Of a stretch of DNA of 64,000 nucleotides, positions 24,154 through 33,813 are shown in pieces. Made by a program: the position numbers and the translations under genes. The stretch is from NCBI GenBank assembly GCA_964538615.1, contig CAZIGK010000003.1:62001-126000 (forward strand), written 5' to 3'. The stretch comes from CAZIGK01 sp964538615 (lineage in GTDB: Bacteria > Pseudomonadota > Alphaproteobacteria > Rickettsiales > RI-342). How positions within the stretch are numbered: the first letter of the stretch is position 1; every line of letters starts with the position of its first letter. The notes beneath the pieces are model-generated. The model worked only from the letters and a program-made list of their open reading frames with translations. It made no database searches and was not told the DNA's origin.

Positions 24154-25626
24154 TCAGGCCTTCAGCCCGGTTTTAGGTGTGGCACCCGTTTGCAAGGCTT
24201 CCAATTGTTGCGGCAGGGCATAGGCCCAAGCGGTAATATTGCCTGCACCCAGACAGACCACCAGATCATTCGGTTGGGCAAGGGCGTGAATCATCTCCGG
24301 CAGGGCTTCCGGCGAGGGAAGGGCTTGCACGGATTTATGTCCGGCATCGCGGATGGCCTGCACCAGATGATCCCGGTCTGCTCCTGCAATCGGGTCTTCA
24401 CCGGCGGTATAGACATCGGCAATCAGGACGTGATCCGCATTATGGAAACAGCCTGCAAACTCCTGAAACAGGTTGTGCAGGCGGGTGTAGCGGTGGGGTT
24501 GCGCCACCGCAATGACCCGGCCTTTGCGTGGTTCTGCAAATTCGCGGGCGGCTTTCAGGGTGGCGGCAATTTCGACCGGATGGTGGCCGTAATCATCTAT
24601 CACCAGAACACCGCCAGCTTCGCCCGTGCGGGTAAAGCGACGTTTCACCCCTTGAAAGCCAAACAGGGCTTCTTTGATGGTGGCGTTGGCAATGCCCACT
24701 TCCTGTCCCACGATGATGCAGGCCAGTGCATTCAGCACATTATGTTGGCCGGGAATGGGCAGTTGTACCCCTTCAATACGGGAAGCCTGACGAAAATCGC
24801 TGCCACGAATTTCGACATCAAAGCGGGTGCCGCTGACGGTGCTTTGCAGGTTCACCGCACGAAAATCAGCTTGTGGGCTAAAGCCGTAGGTCACAATACG
24901 GCGGTCAAACACCTTGGCATGAATGGCCTGTAGTTCCGGGTGGTCAATGCAGAGCACGCCAAAACCATAGAACGGGATATTTTGTAAAAATTGCAAAAAG
25001 CCGGCACGCAGCGCATCAAAATCTCCCCAATAGTCCATATGTTCGGGGTCGAGGTTGGTACAAATAGCGACCGATGCCGGAATTTTCAGGAAGGTTCCGT
25101 CTGATTCATCGGCCTCCACAATCATCCAGTCTCCCTTACCCAGATAGGCATTGGTGCCGTAGGCGTTCAGAATGCCGCCATTGAGCACCGTGGGTTCCAG
25201 TTTCGCATGGGCAAACAAGGTGGCCATGAGGGAGGTGGTGGTGGTTTTACCGTGGCTGCCAGCAATGGCGATGGTGGTTTTCAGGCGTGTAATTTCCGCC
25301 AGCATTTCCGAGCGACGCAACACCGGAATAAAACGTTTGCGGGCTTCTTCAATCTCCGGGTTGCTCATTTTCACGGCGGTGGATTTGACCACCACGCTGG
25401 CACCGTCAATATTGTCCGCCTGATGACCAATATGTACCAGCATGCCTTTGGCGCGCAGGCGTTCCACATTGGCGCTTTCCGCGACATCAGAACCTTGCAC
25501 CTGATACCCCAGATTATGCAGAATCTCCGCAATGCCGCTCATGCCAATGCCGCCAATGCCGACCAGATGGATGGTGCCGACATCCAACGGCATGGTTTTA
25601 TCTACATGGAAGGCGCGCATGGTCAT
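24154..25626 (-). CDS. murC: UDP-N-acetylmuramate--L-alanine ligase
   Basis: This 490-residue Mur ligase has the N-terminal IHLVGIGGIGMSGIAEIL nucleotide loop and the ATP loop GSHGKTTTTSLMA. The Mur ligase central motif HMDYWGDFDALR and C-terminal AVAQPHRYTRLHNLFQEF are also present. It adds L-alanine to UDP-MurNAc. Starts at 25626 and 25620 are both possible. About 130 bases without a gene separate it from murG, one of only two sizeable gaps in the cluster. Confidence 0.95.
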   Translation of the reverse strand: MTMRAFHVDKTMPLDVGTIHLVGIGGIGMSGIAEILHNLGYQVQGSDVAESANVERLRAKGMLVHIGHQADNIDGASVVVKSTAVKMSNPEIEEARKRFIPVLRRSEMLAEITRLKTTIAIAGSHGKTTTTSLMATLFAHAKLEPTVLNGGILNAYGTNAYLGKGDWMIVEADESDGTFLKIPASVAICTNLDPEHMDYWGDFDALRAGFLQFLQNIPFYGFGVLCIDHPELQAIHAKVFDRRIVTYGFSPQADFRAVNLQSTVSGTRFDVEIRGSDFRQASRIEGVQLPIPGQHNVLNALACIIVGQEVGIANATIKEALFGFQGVKRRFTRTGEAGGVLVIDDYGHHPVEIAATLKAAREFAEPRKGRVIAVAQPHRYTRLHNLFQEFAGCFHNADHVLIADVYTAGEDPIAGADRDHLVQAIRDAGHKSVQALPSPEALPEMIHALAQPNDLVVCLGAGNITAWAYALPQQLEALQTGATPKTGLKA

Positions 25627-25756
25627 GACATCCCTTGATGAGCGGTTACAGGCATCTCCCCCCTTGTGTAGGGTAGTTTGGGGCGGGGTTCAATCACCTT
25701 TTTTTGTTTCCCTGCGGGTCTGAATGGCACCGCAGCACTTGCTGATTGACGAGGGC

Positions 25757-26920
25757 TTATCGTCCAATCAGAGTGGTGACCAAGGCTGCCAGTGTCTCGG
25801 TGGGTTTATGGTTGGGCAGCATGGCCAGTGCGGTCGCTTTTTCGGTGATTTTTTCCGGGTGATTGAGAAGCTGGATAAGCTGAAATGCGACATCCTGCGG
25901 GGTGAAATGCTCCTGCTTCACCATCCAGCCGCCACCTGTTTGTACGAAAAAGCGGGCATTGGCCGTTTGGTGGTCGTCCATGGCATGAGGGTAGGGCACT
26001 AAAATGGCAGGGCGTCTGGCGGCCAGAAGTTCACAGACGGTGGAGGCACCCGCACGGGCAATGACCAGATGCGCGGCCGCCAGTTTCTCCGGCATATCGT
26101 CAAAGAATGGTTTTAATTCCGCCAGAATATGCAGGTCTTTATAGACCTGCCGCACCTGTTCCAGCTCGGCCGGACGGCATTGTTGGGTAATGGTAATCTG
26201 GCTGTGCAGATCTTCCGGAATAGCGGCCAGTGCTTTGGGCAGGCTATCTGAAAAAATACTGGCACCCAGACTGCCGCCTATCACCAGAATACGCAGCGGG
26301 CTGCCCGCTTCTGGAGGGGAGTAGGGGAGTTGACCCACAGCACTGATGGATTCCCGCACGGGATTACCGGTACAAATGACTTTGCTCTGACAGCTTAAAG
26401 GAATGCCCGCAGTTTCGCTAAAGCTGGTGGCGATACACTTGGCAAAGCCAGCCAGTTTGCGGTTGGCGCGCCCCATGTGGGCATTTTGTTCATGCAGGAC
26501 AATGCGCACCCCTGCCTTGGCGGCACCATAGACGGCAGGAAACGAAGGGTAGCCCCCAAAACCGACCATGAGTTTGGGTTCATGTTCCGCACATAGTTTC
26601 CGCGCCATACGAATCCCGGACAGAATGACAGGTATCGCCATGAGTTTACACAACAGATTGCCGGAAAGGCTGGCGGCAGGAATGGTGAGAATGGGAATAT
26701 CCGATTCCCGGAATTGCTGATGAATGGTTTGCAGCTTGAAAAAACGTTTGTCTGTCAGCAGCATGGGCTGCAAGCCATCTTTTTTCAGCTTTTGCGCTAA
26801 GGCCAATGCGGGAAACACATGCCCACCCGTGCCGCCTGCCGCCAGAAACACGACCTTACCCGCAGGGGCAACAGCGACATCAGGCGTGGTGGTGGCATCA
26901 GACGTGGTGGCAGCATTCAT
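25757..26920 (-). CDS. murG: UDP-GlcNAc:lipid I GlcNAc transferase
   Basis: This 387-residue GT28 enzyme has the glycine-rich AAGGTGGHVFPALALA loop and LVIGGSLGASIFSDSLP. The UDP-GlcNAc-binding HLVIARAGASTVCELLAARRPAILVPYPHAMDDHQTANA region is present, with no stretch missing. It converts lipid I to lipid II at the inner face of the membrane. The N-terminus carries about 18 extra Thr/Ala residues before the core. The 256 bases between it and ftsW are structured rather than coding. Confidence 0.95.
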   Translation of the reverse strand: MNAATTSDATTTPDVAVAPAGKVVFLAAGGTGGHVFPALALAQKLKKDGLQPMLLTDKRFFKLQTIHQQFRESDIPILTIPAASLSGNLLCKLMAIPVILSGIRMARKLCAEHEPKLMVGFGGYPSFPAVYGAAKAGVRIVLHEQNAHMGRANRKLAGFAKCIATSFSETAGIPLSCQSKVICTGNPVRESISAVGQLPYSPPEAGSPLRILVIGGSLGASIFSDSLPKALAAIPEDLHSQITITQQCRPAELEQVRQVYKDLHILAELKPFFDDMPEKLAAAHLVIARAGASTVCELLAARRPAILVPYPHAMDDHQTANARFFVQTGGGWMVKQEHFTPQDVAFQLIQLLNHPEKITEKATALAMLPNHKPTETLAALVTTLIGR

Positions 26921-27095
26921 GGCGGGGCGATATCCTTAATAAGCATCAGTAACATAATGGACGGGTTGGCAAAGTCAATGCTGTACGCAACCCGCGTTTA
27001 TCTATGCCGTAACGTGGCACAGCTGTACGTTTGATCGTATTGCCACGAGCTGTTTAATGGCCTGCAAACGACTCTTTTTCTGCGCTTCCGGCTTT

Positions 27096-27155
27096 CATGT
27101 ATGCGCCATACATGGAAATGTCCGTTTCTCGACACTGGCCGTTTTCGAGACATTT
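27096..27155 (-). promoter_or_regulatory. Two adjacent hairpins in the ftsW-murG gap
   Basis: CATGTATG (27096-27103) and CATACATG (27107-27114) form an eight-base stem with a three-base loop. Next to it TCTCGA (27127-27132) pairs with TCGAGA (27145-27150), and AAATG (27116-27120) with CATTT (27151-27155) extends it across a bulge. On the minus strand this begins about 22 bases after the ftsW stop. The remaining bases from 26921 to 27095 contain no gene I can support. The structures may attenuate or stabilise the ftsW-murG transcript, or be a dispersed palindromic repeat. Confidence 0.5.
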
Positions 27156-27176
27156 TCCCTCTCGTGAGGACCCGAT

Positions 27177-28370
27177 CTAATGGGAGGACGATGTGGCCGG
27201 AAAATAGCTCTGCTCATTCGGTTGACGCAGACGCTCCAACCCTTTGGAGCCGTAGCGTTTGCGCGTTAGTGCCAGCACAAAGCCCATGCCCATGGTCACG
27301 GCCAGCGTAGAGGAGCCACCATAACTGATGAGCGGAAGGGTCATACCCTTGGTGGGTAGCAAGCCAAGATTAACCCCGATATTAATCATGGATTGCGCGG
27401 CAAATTGAATCATCAGGCCGGAAATGGCCAGCATGGTGAATAAATGGTCCGACCGCATCGCATGTCGCCACCCACGGTAAATGACATAGGAAATGAGTAA
27501 TAGCAGCGCAATGACCATTACCAGCCCATGTTCTTCTGCGGCGACGGAAAAAATAAAGTCCGTATGTGCATCCGGCAGGACACGCTTCACCGCGCCCTGA
27601 CCGCTGCCAACGCCAAACCAGCCACCGTTCTCAAAGGCTTCCAGCGCCCGGTTCAGTTGGTAATTGCCGCTGGATTCCGGGTTGAGGAAGTCATTAATGC
27701 GTTTGGCGACATGAGGAAAAATCATATAGCCAGCTATCAGTCCACCAATGCCGAAAAATACCAGCGCACCCACCCACACCAGTGGCAAGCCTGCCAGAAA
27801 AAACTGCCCGGCCCAGATGAGCGTGAGGGTAATGGTCATCCCCATATCCGGTTGCAGAAGGAGTAGGATGGAAAACAGGGCGAACAGCCCACCTGACCAC
27901 CAATGGCCGGGGAATGTACGTTGTTCATAGCGTTTGGCAAACAACCATGCGGCCACGATAGCGAAGAGAGGTTTCAAAAACTCCGACGGCTGAATGGACA
28001 TGCCGATGGGCAGGTTGATCCAGCGTTTGGCGCCTTTCACCTCCATGCCAAAAAACAGCACCAGCACCATGAGCAATGCACAAATGGCAAGACCGGCAAA
28101 GGCGGTCAGGCGGATTTGCGGTGGGGTGAGGAAGGAAAGACCCAGCATCAGACACAAGCCAACGGCCAGATAGCCTGCCTGACGGATGATAAAGTGATCC
28201 GGCGCGACGTTGATACGTTCTGCCACGGGGGGGCTGCCCGCCATGACCAGTACAAAGCCGATGGCCATGAGTGCCAAAACACTCAGAAGAAGTGATTTAT
28301 CAATGGTTTGCCACCATTTTGCCAGCGGTGAGCGGCTGCGACGGTCAATGGCCATGCGCGGCCTCCGCAT
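27177..28370 (-). CDS. ftsW: Lipid II polymerase / division protein FtsW
   Basis: This 397-residue SEDS-family membrane protein has about ten hydrophobic segments. The conserved features include GMEVKGAKRWINLP, QPSEFLKP, FIFSVAAEEHGLV and MTLPLISYGGSS. Together with FtsI it polymerises septal peptidoglycan. The start at 28370 overlaps murD by 26 bases, and an internal ATG at 28352 would overlap by eight. It is the last gene before the structured gap leading to murG. Confidence 0.95.
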   Translation of the reverse strand: MRRPRMAIDRRSRSPLAKWWQTIDKSLLLSVLALMAIGFVLVMAGSPPVAERINVAPDHFIIRQAGYLAVGLCLMLGLSFLTPPQIRLTAFAGLAICALLMVLVLFFGMEVKGAKRWINLPIGMSIQPSEFLKPLFAIVAAWLFAKRYEQRTFPGHWWSGGLFALFSILLLLQPDMGMTITLTLIWAGQFFLAGLPLVWVGALVFFGIGGLIAGYMIFPHVAKRINDFLNPESSGNYQLNRALEAFENGGWFGVGSGQGAVKRVLPDAHTDFIFSVAAEEHGLVMVIALLLLISYVIYRGWRHAMRSDHLFTMLAISGLMIQFAAQSMINIGVNLGLLPTKGMTLPLISYGGSSTLAVTMGMGFVLALTRKRYGSKGLERLRQPNEQSYFPATSSSH

Positions 28371-29754
28371 GGTTCAGACGGGCGGCATAGGTTCGTGCTA
28401 ACTGCCGGAAGGCATCACCCCGTGCTTCAAAATGCGGCCATTGATCAAAGGAGGCGCAGGCGGGGGAGAGCAAAATGACCGCAGGCTGCCCGCTGGCGGC
28501 GGCATCCGCTACGGCATGGGCGAAAGCGGTTTGCATGTCGTCAACCAGCATATATGGCTGTTGTTGAAGCTGTAGCCAGTCTGCAAACCGTTGTTTGGAG
28601 GCTCCAAATACATAGGTTTTGACAAGACGTGGCAGGTAGGGGTTCAGCAGGTTCAGGTCATCATCCTTCCCTTTGCCGCCCGCCAGCCAGTAAATATGGT
28701 CAAAACTACCAAGGGCACGCTGGGCAGCATCGACATTGGTGGCTTTGCTATCATTGATGAACAGCAGGGTATCGGTCTGAGCCACTTGTTCCATGCGATG
28801 GGCAAGACCACCGAACGACAGCAGGCCAGCCTGAAGAACCGCTGCCGGAAGTTGGGTGTGAAAGAACGCAACGGCCAGAGCCGCCGCTGCATTTTGCGCA
28901 TTATGCAGGCCGCGCAGACTTGCGCTTTCTGCAAAATAGAAGCGATGGGCTGTGCCTGCGGCATCCAGCAAGGTGCACTGGCCGGGTTGATAATATACGG
29001 TATCCGGCGTGGTGGTGGCCTGTTGGGTCAGACGAATGACACGCGGTGCAGACGGACGTGCCGCCAGTTGCGCTGCCATGGTGGCGGAATACGAGTCATC
29101 GACCCCTATCACGGCGATATTCTGCGCGGTCATCAGGTCAAAAATATGGGCTTTGGCAGCGATATAGCCTTCCATGCTGCCATGCCGATCCAGATGATCC
29201 GGGGAGATATTCAGCCAGATAGCGGCCTGACAATGGAGGCTGGAGACTAAATCCAGTTGATAGGAGGAGAGTTCCAGCACATAGGTGCCATCCGACTGCA
29301 AAGCGGGCAGAGCCAGTGCGGGAATGCCAAAATTACCGCCAATTGCCGCGTTCCGGCCTGCCTGTTGTAGCAGGTGATGTAGCAGCGCGGTGGTGGTGGA
29401 TTTGCCGTTGGTACCAGTAATGCCATAGTAACAGGCATCGGGTTGATGCTGGCAGAGCAGATCCACATCGCACAGGATGGGCGTGCCTGCGACCTGTGCT
29501 GCCACCACCGCCGGATGCGGCACAGGGTGGGTGAAGGGCACGCCGGGGCTTAAGACCATCGCGTCCAGATGTTTCCAGGGAATATCATTCAGGCTTGCCA
29601 CTGCTTGCGGGCAGGCGGCACGGGCCGAGGGATTGTCATCCCAGACGTAGGGGGTGGCTCCGGCGGCAAGCAGGGCATGCAGGCTGGCGTGCCCCACCTT
29701 GCCAAGACCCACCACGGCATAGGTTTTACCAGCACATTGCGAAAGCGAAATCAT
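28345..29754 (-). CDS. murD: UDP-MurNAc-L-Ala--D-Glu ligase
   Basis: This 469-residue Mur ligase has the N-terminal TYAVVGLGKVGHASL nucleotide fold and the ATP loop ITGTNGKSTTTALLHHLL. The central motif LNISPDHLDRHGSMEGY and WLAGGKGKDDDL follow. It adds D-glutamate to UDP-MurNAc-L-Ala. It starts ten bases after mraY and overlaps ftsW. Confidence 0.95.
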   Translation of the reverse strand: MISLSQCAGKTYAVVGLGKVGHASLHALLAAGATPYVWDDNPSARAACPQAVASLNDIPWKHLDAMVLSPGVPFTHPVPHPAVVAAQVAGTPILCDVDLLCQHQPDACYYGITGTNGKSTTTALLHHLLQQAGRNAAIGGNFGIPALALPALQSDGTYVLELSSYQLDLVSSLHCQAAIWLNISPDHLDRHGSMEGYIAAKAHIFDLMTAQNIAVIGVDDSYSATMAAQLAARPSAPRVIRLTQQATTTPDTVYYQPGQCTLLDAAGTAHRFYFAESASLRGLHNAQNAAAALAVAFFHTQLPAAVLQAGLLSFGGLAHRMEQVAQTDTLLFINDSKATNVDAAQRALGSFDHIYWLAGGKGKDDDLNLLNPYLPRLVKTYVFGASKQRFADWLQLQQQPYMLVDDMQTAFAHAVADAAASGQPAVILLSPACASFDQWPHFEARGDAFRQLARTYAARLNHAEAAHGH

Positions 29755-29764
29755 CAGGAGATAC

Positions 29765-30853
29765 CTAGCGAATTTTTAAGGTCGAGAGGCCAATCAGGGC
29801 GAAAATGAGCGCAATAATCCAGAAACGGATGACAATGGTAGGTTCCTGCCAGCCTTTTTTCTCGAAATGATGGTGAATGGGCGCCATGCGTAAAATGCGC
29901 TTACCGGTCATTTTGTACGAGGCGACCTGAAGCATGACCGAGACGGCTTCCATGACAAACACACCGCCGATGATGGCGAGTACCAACTCATGTTTGGTAA
30001 TGACCGCAATAATGCCCAGCATGCCACCAAATGCCAGCGAACCAGTATCCCCCATGAACACCATGGCGGGTGGCGCGTTGAACCACAAAAAGCCGAGGCA
30101 GGCACCAATGACAGCAGCGCAGAGGACGGTGAGTTCTCCCGCACCGGGGATACCATGGATTTGCAGATAATCCGCAAAGACAGCATTGCCGACCAGATAG
30201 GCAATCAGGGCGTAGCAAGCGCTGGCGATCATGATGGGAACGGAGGCGAGACCATCCAGCCCATCGGTCAGGTTGACGGCATTGGACGCGCCGACCACGA
30301 CCAGCATGCCAAAGGGAATGAACATCCACCCGAAATCCAGCAGCAATTCTTTGAAAAAGGGTACCGCCAGATGGTTGGTGTAATGGGTGGGCATGGTCAG
30401 TTCAGCGGCGGTGACGGCGGCGGCGGCCAGCAACAACTGTCCCAGCAGTTTCTTTTTACCGGAAAGACCTTTGGGGTTTTGTTTGGTGATTTTTAAGTAG
30501 TCATCCAGAAAACCCAGCAGACCATAGCCCAGTGTCACGCCCAGCACAATCCAGACATAGGCATTATCCAGTCGAGCCCATAGCAGCGTGGAGAGCGTGA
30601 CGGCCAGCAGCATCATGATACCGCCCATGGTGGGGGTGCCTTTTTTGGTCAGCAAATGGCTCTCCGGCCCATCGGAGCGAATGGGTTGCCCTTTGCCCTG
30701 CTTGACTTTCAGCCAGCGGATGAGTCTTGGCCCCAGGCAAAAACTGAACAACAGGGCGGTCAATACCGCACCACCACTGCGAAAGGTGAGATATTGGAAC
30801 AGGTTGAACATCGTGTAATCGGATGCCAGAGGAAACAGCAAATGGTACAGCAT
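29765..30853 (-). CDS. mraY: Phospho-MurNAc-pentapeptide translocase
   Basis: This 362-residue integral membrane enzyme has about ten hydrophobic segments. The catalytic loops include GTPTMGGIMML, GFLDDYLKITKQNPKGLSGKKK, AVNLTDGLDGLA, FMGDTGSLAFGG and the MAPIHHHFEKKGW histidine motif. It transfers phospho-MurNAc-pentapeptide to undecaprenyl phosphate, making lipid I. It lies seven bases after murF and ten before murD. Confidence 0.97.
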   Translation of the reverse strand: MLYHLLFPLASDYTMFNLFQYLTFRSGGAVLTALLFSFCLGPRLIRWLKVKQGKGQPIRSDGPESHLLTKKGTPTMGGIMMLLAVTLSTLLWARLDNAYVWIVLGVTLGYGLLGFLDDYLKITKQNPKGLSGKKKLLGQLLLAAAAVTAAELTMPTHYTNHLAVPFFKELLLDFGWMFIPFGMLVVVGASNAVNLTDGLDGLASVPIMIASACYALIAYLVGNAVFADYLQIHGIPGAGELTVLCAAVIGACLGFLWFNAPPAMVFMGDTGSLAFGGMLGIIAVITKHELVLAIIGGVFVMEAVSVMLQVASYKMTGKRILRMAPIHHHFEKKGWQEPTIVIRFWIIALIFALIGLSTLKIR

Positions 30854-30860
30854 GAGGGGG

Positions 30861-32261
30861 TCAACCTGCTTTGCGGGTGAAAAGGGGGTGTAACAGATCC
30901 GGCAGTTGGTAAAGCTTGCTGCCGTGAGAGCCTTTCAATAGCACGCAATCACCGTCCTGCAAAGTTGCATGCAGGTAGGTGGCGGCTTCTTGCAGGGTTG
31001 CACAGTGGGTGGCGGCAAGCGTGGGGGGCAGTGCGCGGTGTAAATGTTGCATCAGCGTGCCAATGGTTACCACGGCATCGCAGGTGAGTAAATCCGGGTG
31101 GCGAGCCAGTGCTGCATGCAGGTGAGGGGCTTGTTCTCCCAGTTCCAGCATATCGCCCAGTACGGCAATGTGACGGGTGCCATTCCGTAAGCGGAATGCA
31201 GAAAAAGCCGCCTGCATGGAGATAGGGCTGGCGTTGTAGGCATCGTGAATGAGGGTGATGTGGCGTTGACCATCTTCCAGTTGCAGCAGGTTGCCACGGC
31301 CATCGCTCATGCGGGTGCGACTGAGGGCATCCGCTGCACGGGCGACATCTTCCCCGCAGGCGGCCACGGCTGCCAGTACCGCACAGGCATTGATGGCAAA
31401 ATGGGCTCCCGGTTGCGGCAGGTGGAACGTGAGCTGGTGGTTGTTGACCACGGCGGTGGCCATGCTGTCCTGACCGTTGCTTTGGTAGGCCAGTAAGTGG
31501 CTGTCTGCTCTGGGGGCTTGCCCAAATTGCATCAGATGCGCAGCGCCGGCACGCAGGGCACTATCATGAAGTTGCTGAAAATAGGGGCTGTCTGCCGGAA
31601 GAATGGCGTGGCCTCCGGCCTCCAGGCCTTCAAAAATTTCCGCTTTCGCATCTGCAATGGCTTCGACAGAGGGAAAAAACTCCAAATGCACAGCCGCAAC
31701 GGCGGTAATAATGGCTACATGTGGGCGAGCCTGCCGGGTCAGGGCAGCAATTTCTCCGGCGTGGTTCATGCCCATTTCGATGATGGCGAAGTCGGCATTT
31801 TGCGGCAGACGGGCAAGGGTGAGCGGCACGCCATAATGATTGTTCAGGTTACCCTGCGTGGCATGTGTCAGTCCCGCAGTGGTGAACGCCTGTGCCAGCA
31901 TTTCTTTGGTGCTGGTCTTGCCGACACTGCCGGTAATACCAATCACTTTACCCCGAAAGCGTGCCCGCGCTGCGCGCCCCAGATCTTCCAGTGCGCGGGT
32001 GGTATTGTGCACTTGTATCAGAGGGGCATCCGCTGGCAGACCTTCCGGTAGGGTGCTGACGACCGCGGCGGCGGCACCGTTGGCCAGTGCGTTGGCGACA
32101 TAGTGGTGACCATTCTGTTGTTCCCCCACAAGGGCAATGAACAGGTCACCGGGTTGTAAGCTGCGGCTATCGATGGAAATGCCATGCGCCTGCCAGTCTT
32201 GATGGCCGGACAGGGTGCCAGAGGTGGCGGCGGCGGCTTGGGATGCAGTCCAGAGGGTCAT
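30861..32261 (-). CDS. murF: UDP-MurNAc-tripeptide--D-Ala-D-Ala ligase
   Basis: This 466-residue Mur ligase has ISIDSRSLQPGDLFIAL near the start, the ATP loop GITGSVGKTSTKEML and IEMGMNHAGEIAALT. The C-terminal LIHDAYNASPISMQAAF is also typical. It adds D-Ala-D-Ala to complete the UDP-MurNAc pentapeptide. It starts one base after murE, so translation is likely coupled. Confidence 0.95.
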   Translation of the reverse strand: MTLWTASQAAAATSGTLSGHQDWQAHGISIDSRSLQPGDLFIALVGEQQNGHHYVANALANGAAAAVVSTLPEGLPADAPLIQVHNTTRALEDLGRAARARFRGKVIGITGSVGKTSTKEMLAQAFTTAGLTHATQGNLNNHYGVPLTLARLPQNADFAIIEMGMNHAGEIAALTRQARPHVAIITAVAAVHLEFFPSVEAIADAKAEIFEGLEAGGHAILPADSPYFQQLHDSALRAGAAHLMQFGQAPRADSHLLAYQSNGQDSMATAVVNNHQLTFHLPQPGAHFAINACAVLAAVAACGEDVARAADALSRTRMSDGRGNLLQLEDGQRHITLIHDAYNASPISMQAAFSAFRLRNGTRHIAVLGDMLELGEQAPHLHAALARHPDLLTCDAVVTIGTLMQHLHRALPPTLAATHCATLQEAATYLHATLQDGDCVLLKGSHGSKLYQLPDLLHPLFTRKAG

Positions 32262-32262
32262 G

Positions 32263-33813
32263 TCAGGCTACCTCATGTTGGGAAGAAGCGGGGTCAGTGG
32301 CAAGCAATGCGCGAACAATGTTCCGTTCATGGAATGGATGATGTATCGTGCCAATCGTTTGCGTGGTTTCATGACCCTTACCGGCAAACACCACGACATC
32401 TCCATCCTGCGCATGCTGTAGGGCATAGGCTATGGCCTGCCTGCGTCCGGCAACGGCTTCCACGCGAGCCGTGGCTTGTTGCATACCGGCCAGAATCTCC
32501 TCCCGGATGGTCGCGGCATCTTCCGTGCGGGGGTTGTCATCCGTGACGATGGCGATATCCGCACCGTTTCCGGCGGCGCGCCCCATCTCCGGGCGTTTGC
32601 CCTTGTCGCGGTCGCCTCCGCAACCGAACACCACCCACAACCGCCCCAGACAATGCGGACGGGCGGCCTTGAGCAGGTTTTCCAGTGCGGAGGGAGTATG
32701 GGCATAATCCACCAGCGCGGCGGCACCGTTACGGGTGGTGCCCATCATTTCCATGCGACCGGGAACCGATTGCACCTGGGGCAACAGGGAGGGCAGCAAC
32801 GCGGCATCTACCCCGGTGAGGGTTGCCATGCCCATGGCAGCACAGAGATTATATAACTGAAAACCACCGAACAAAGGCAGGGACAGTTGCCATCGCTGTC
32901 CAAACGCCTGTAATTCTGCCGCCTGACCGGTGGGCAGAGGCGTGTTATGCAGAATGCGAATATCGGCTTTTTCATCGCGGCCATAGGTGAGGGTGCGCAC
33001 GCCGCGCTGGGTGCAGCGTTGCAACAGCATCTCTGCACGTGCGTCATCGCGGTTGATGACTGCCGTGCCTTGCGCAGAAAGCACATCGGTAAACAAGCGC
33101 GCCTTGGCCTGAAAATAGGCATCCATGGTACCGTGATAGTCCAAATGATCGCGGCTGAGGTTGGTGTAGGCGGCGGTGGAGATGTGCAGACCCGCCAGCC
33201 GCTGCTGATCCAGCCCGTGGCTGGAAGCTTCCATCGCCACATGCGTAATACCGGCATGTGCCAGTTGGTGCAGGCAACGGTGCAGCGCCAGATTGCCGGG
33301 GGTAGTATTGCCCAGATCTATGCGCAGGTTTTCCGGCACGGCAGTACCTTCCACCCCCACAGTGCCGAGGGATGCGGCTGGCAGCCCGGCTCCTTCCCAG
33401 AGTTGGCGGGTGAAATGCACCGTGGAGCTTTTGCCGTCTGTTCCGGTGACCGCGACCACCGCTGCTGGCTGCGGTTGGAAGAAGCGCGCAGCCATGGTTC
33501 CGGCGGCGGCACGAAGATCTGGGCTATGCAAAAAAGTGACATCAGGGTGAGCGGAAGCCAACGCCTGTAATGGGGTGATGTGGCGACTATCCGCCAGCAG
33601 GGCGATGGCACCGGCAGCAATGGCTTTTTCCGCAAAATCTAACCCCGGTTTTTGGGTGCCATCCTGCGCGATGAACAGACAGCCGGGGCTGGCTTGTCGC
33701 GAATCATCGGTGAGATTGGTGATGGGGAGAGAAGGAAGCGGGCGATTGGCCTGCACCGCAGTGACGGGCAGGTGGGCGGTTAAACTGGAGAGCGTGCGAG
33801 CCGGGTTATTCAC
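32263..33813 (-). CDS. murE: UDP-MurNAc-L-Ala-D-Glu--meso-diaminopimelate ligase
   Basis: This 516-residue Mur ligase has ATP loop VTGTDGKSSTVHFTRQ and the carbamylated-lysine region NLSRDHLDYHGTMDAYFQAK. The specificity motif DNPR in VTDDNPRTEDA indicates meso-diaminopimelate rather than lysine as substrate. It overlaps ftsI by eight bases and is followed one base later by murF. Confidence 0.96.
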   Translation of the reverse strand: MNNPARTLSSLTAHLPVTAVQANRPLPSLPITNLTDDSRQASPGCLFIAQDGTQKPGLDFAEKAIAAGAIALLADSRHITPLQALASAHPDVTFLHSPDLRAAAGTMAARFFQPQPAAVVAVTGTDGKSSTVHFTRQLWEGAGLPAASLGTVGVEGTAVPENLRIDLGNTTPGNLALHRCLHQLAHAGITHVAMEASSHGLDQQRLAGLHISTAAYTNLSRDHLDYHGTMDAYFQAKARLFTDVLSAQGTAVINRDDARAEMLLQRCTQRGVRTLTYGRDEKADIRILHNTPLPTGQAAELQAFGQRWQLSLPLFGGFQLYNLCAAMGMATLTGVDAALLPSLLPQVQSVPGRMEMMGTTRNGAAALVDYAHTPSALENLLKAARPHCLGRLWVVFGCGGDRDKGKRPEMGRAAGNGADIAIVTDDNPRTEDAATIREEILAGMQQATARVEAVAGRRQAIAYALQHAQDGDVVVFAGKGHETTQTIGTIHHPFHERNIVRALLATDPASSQHEVA

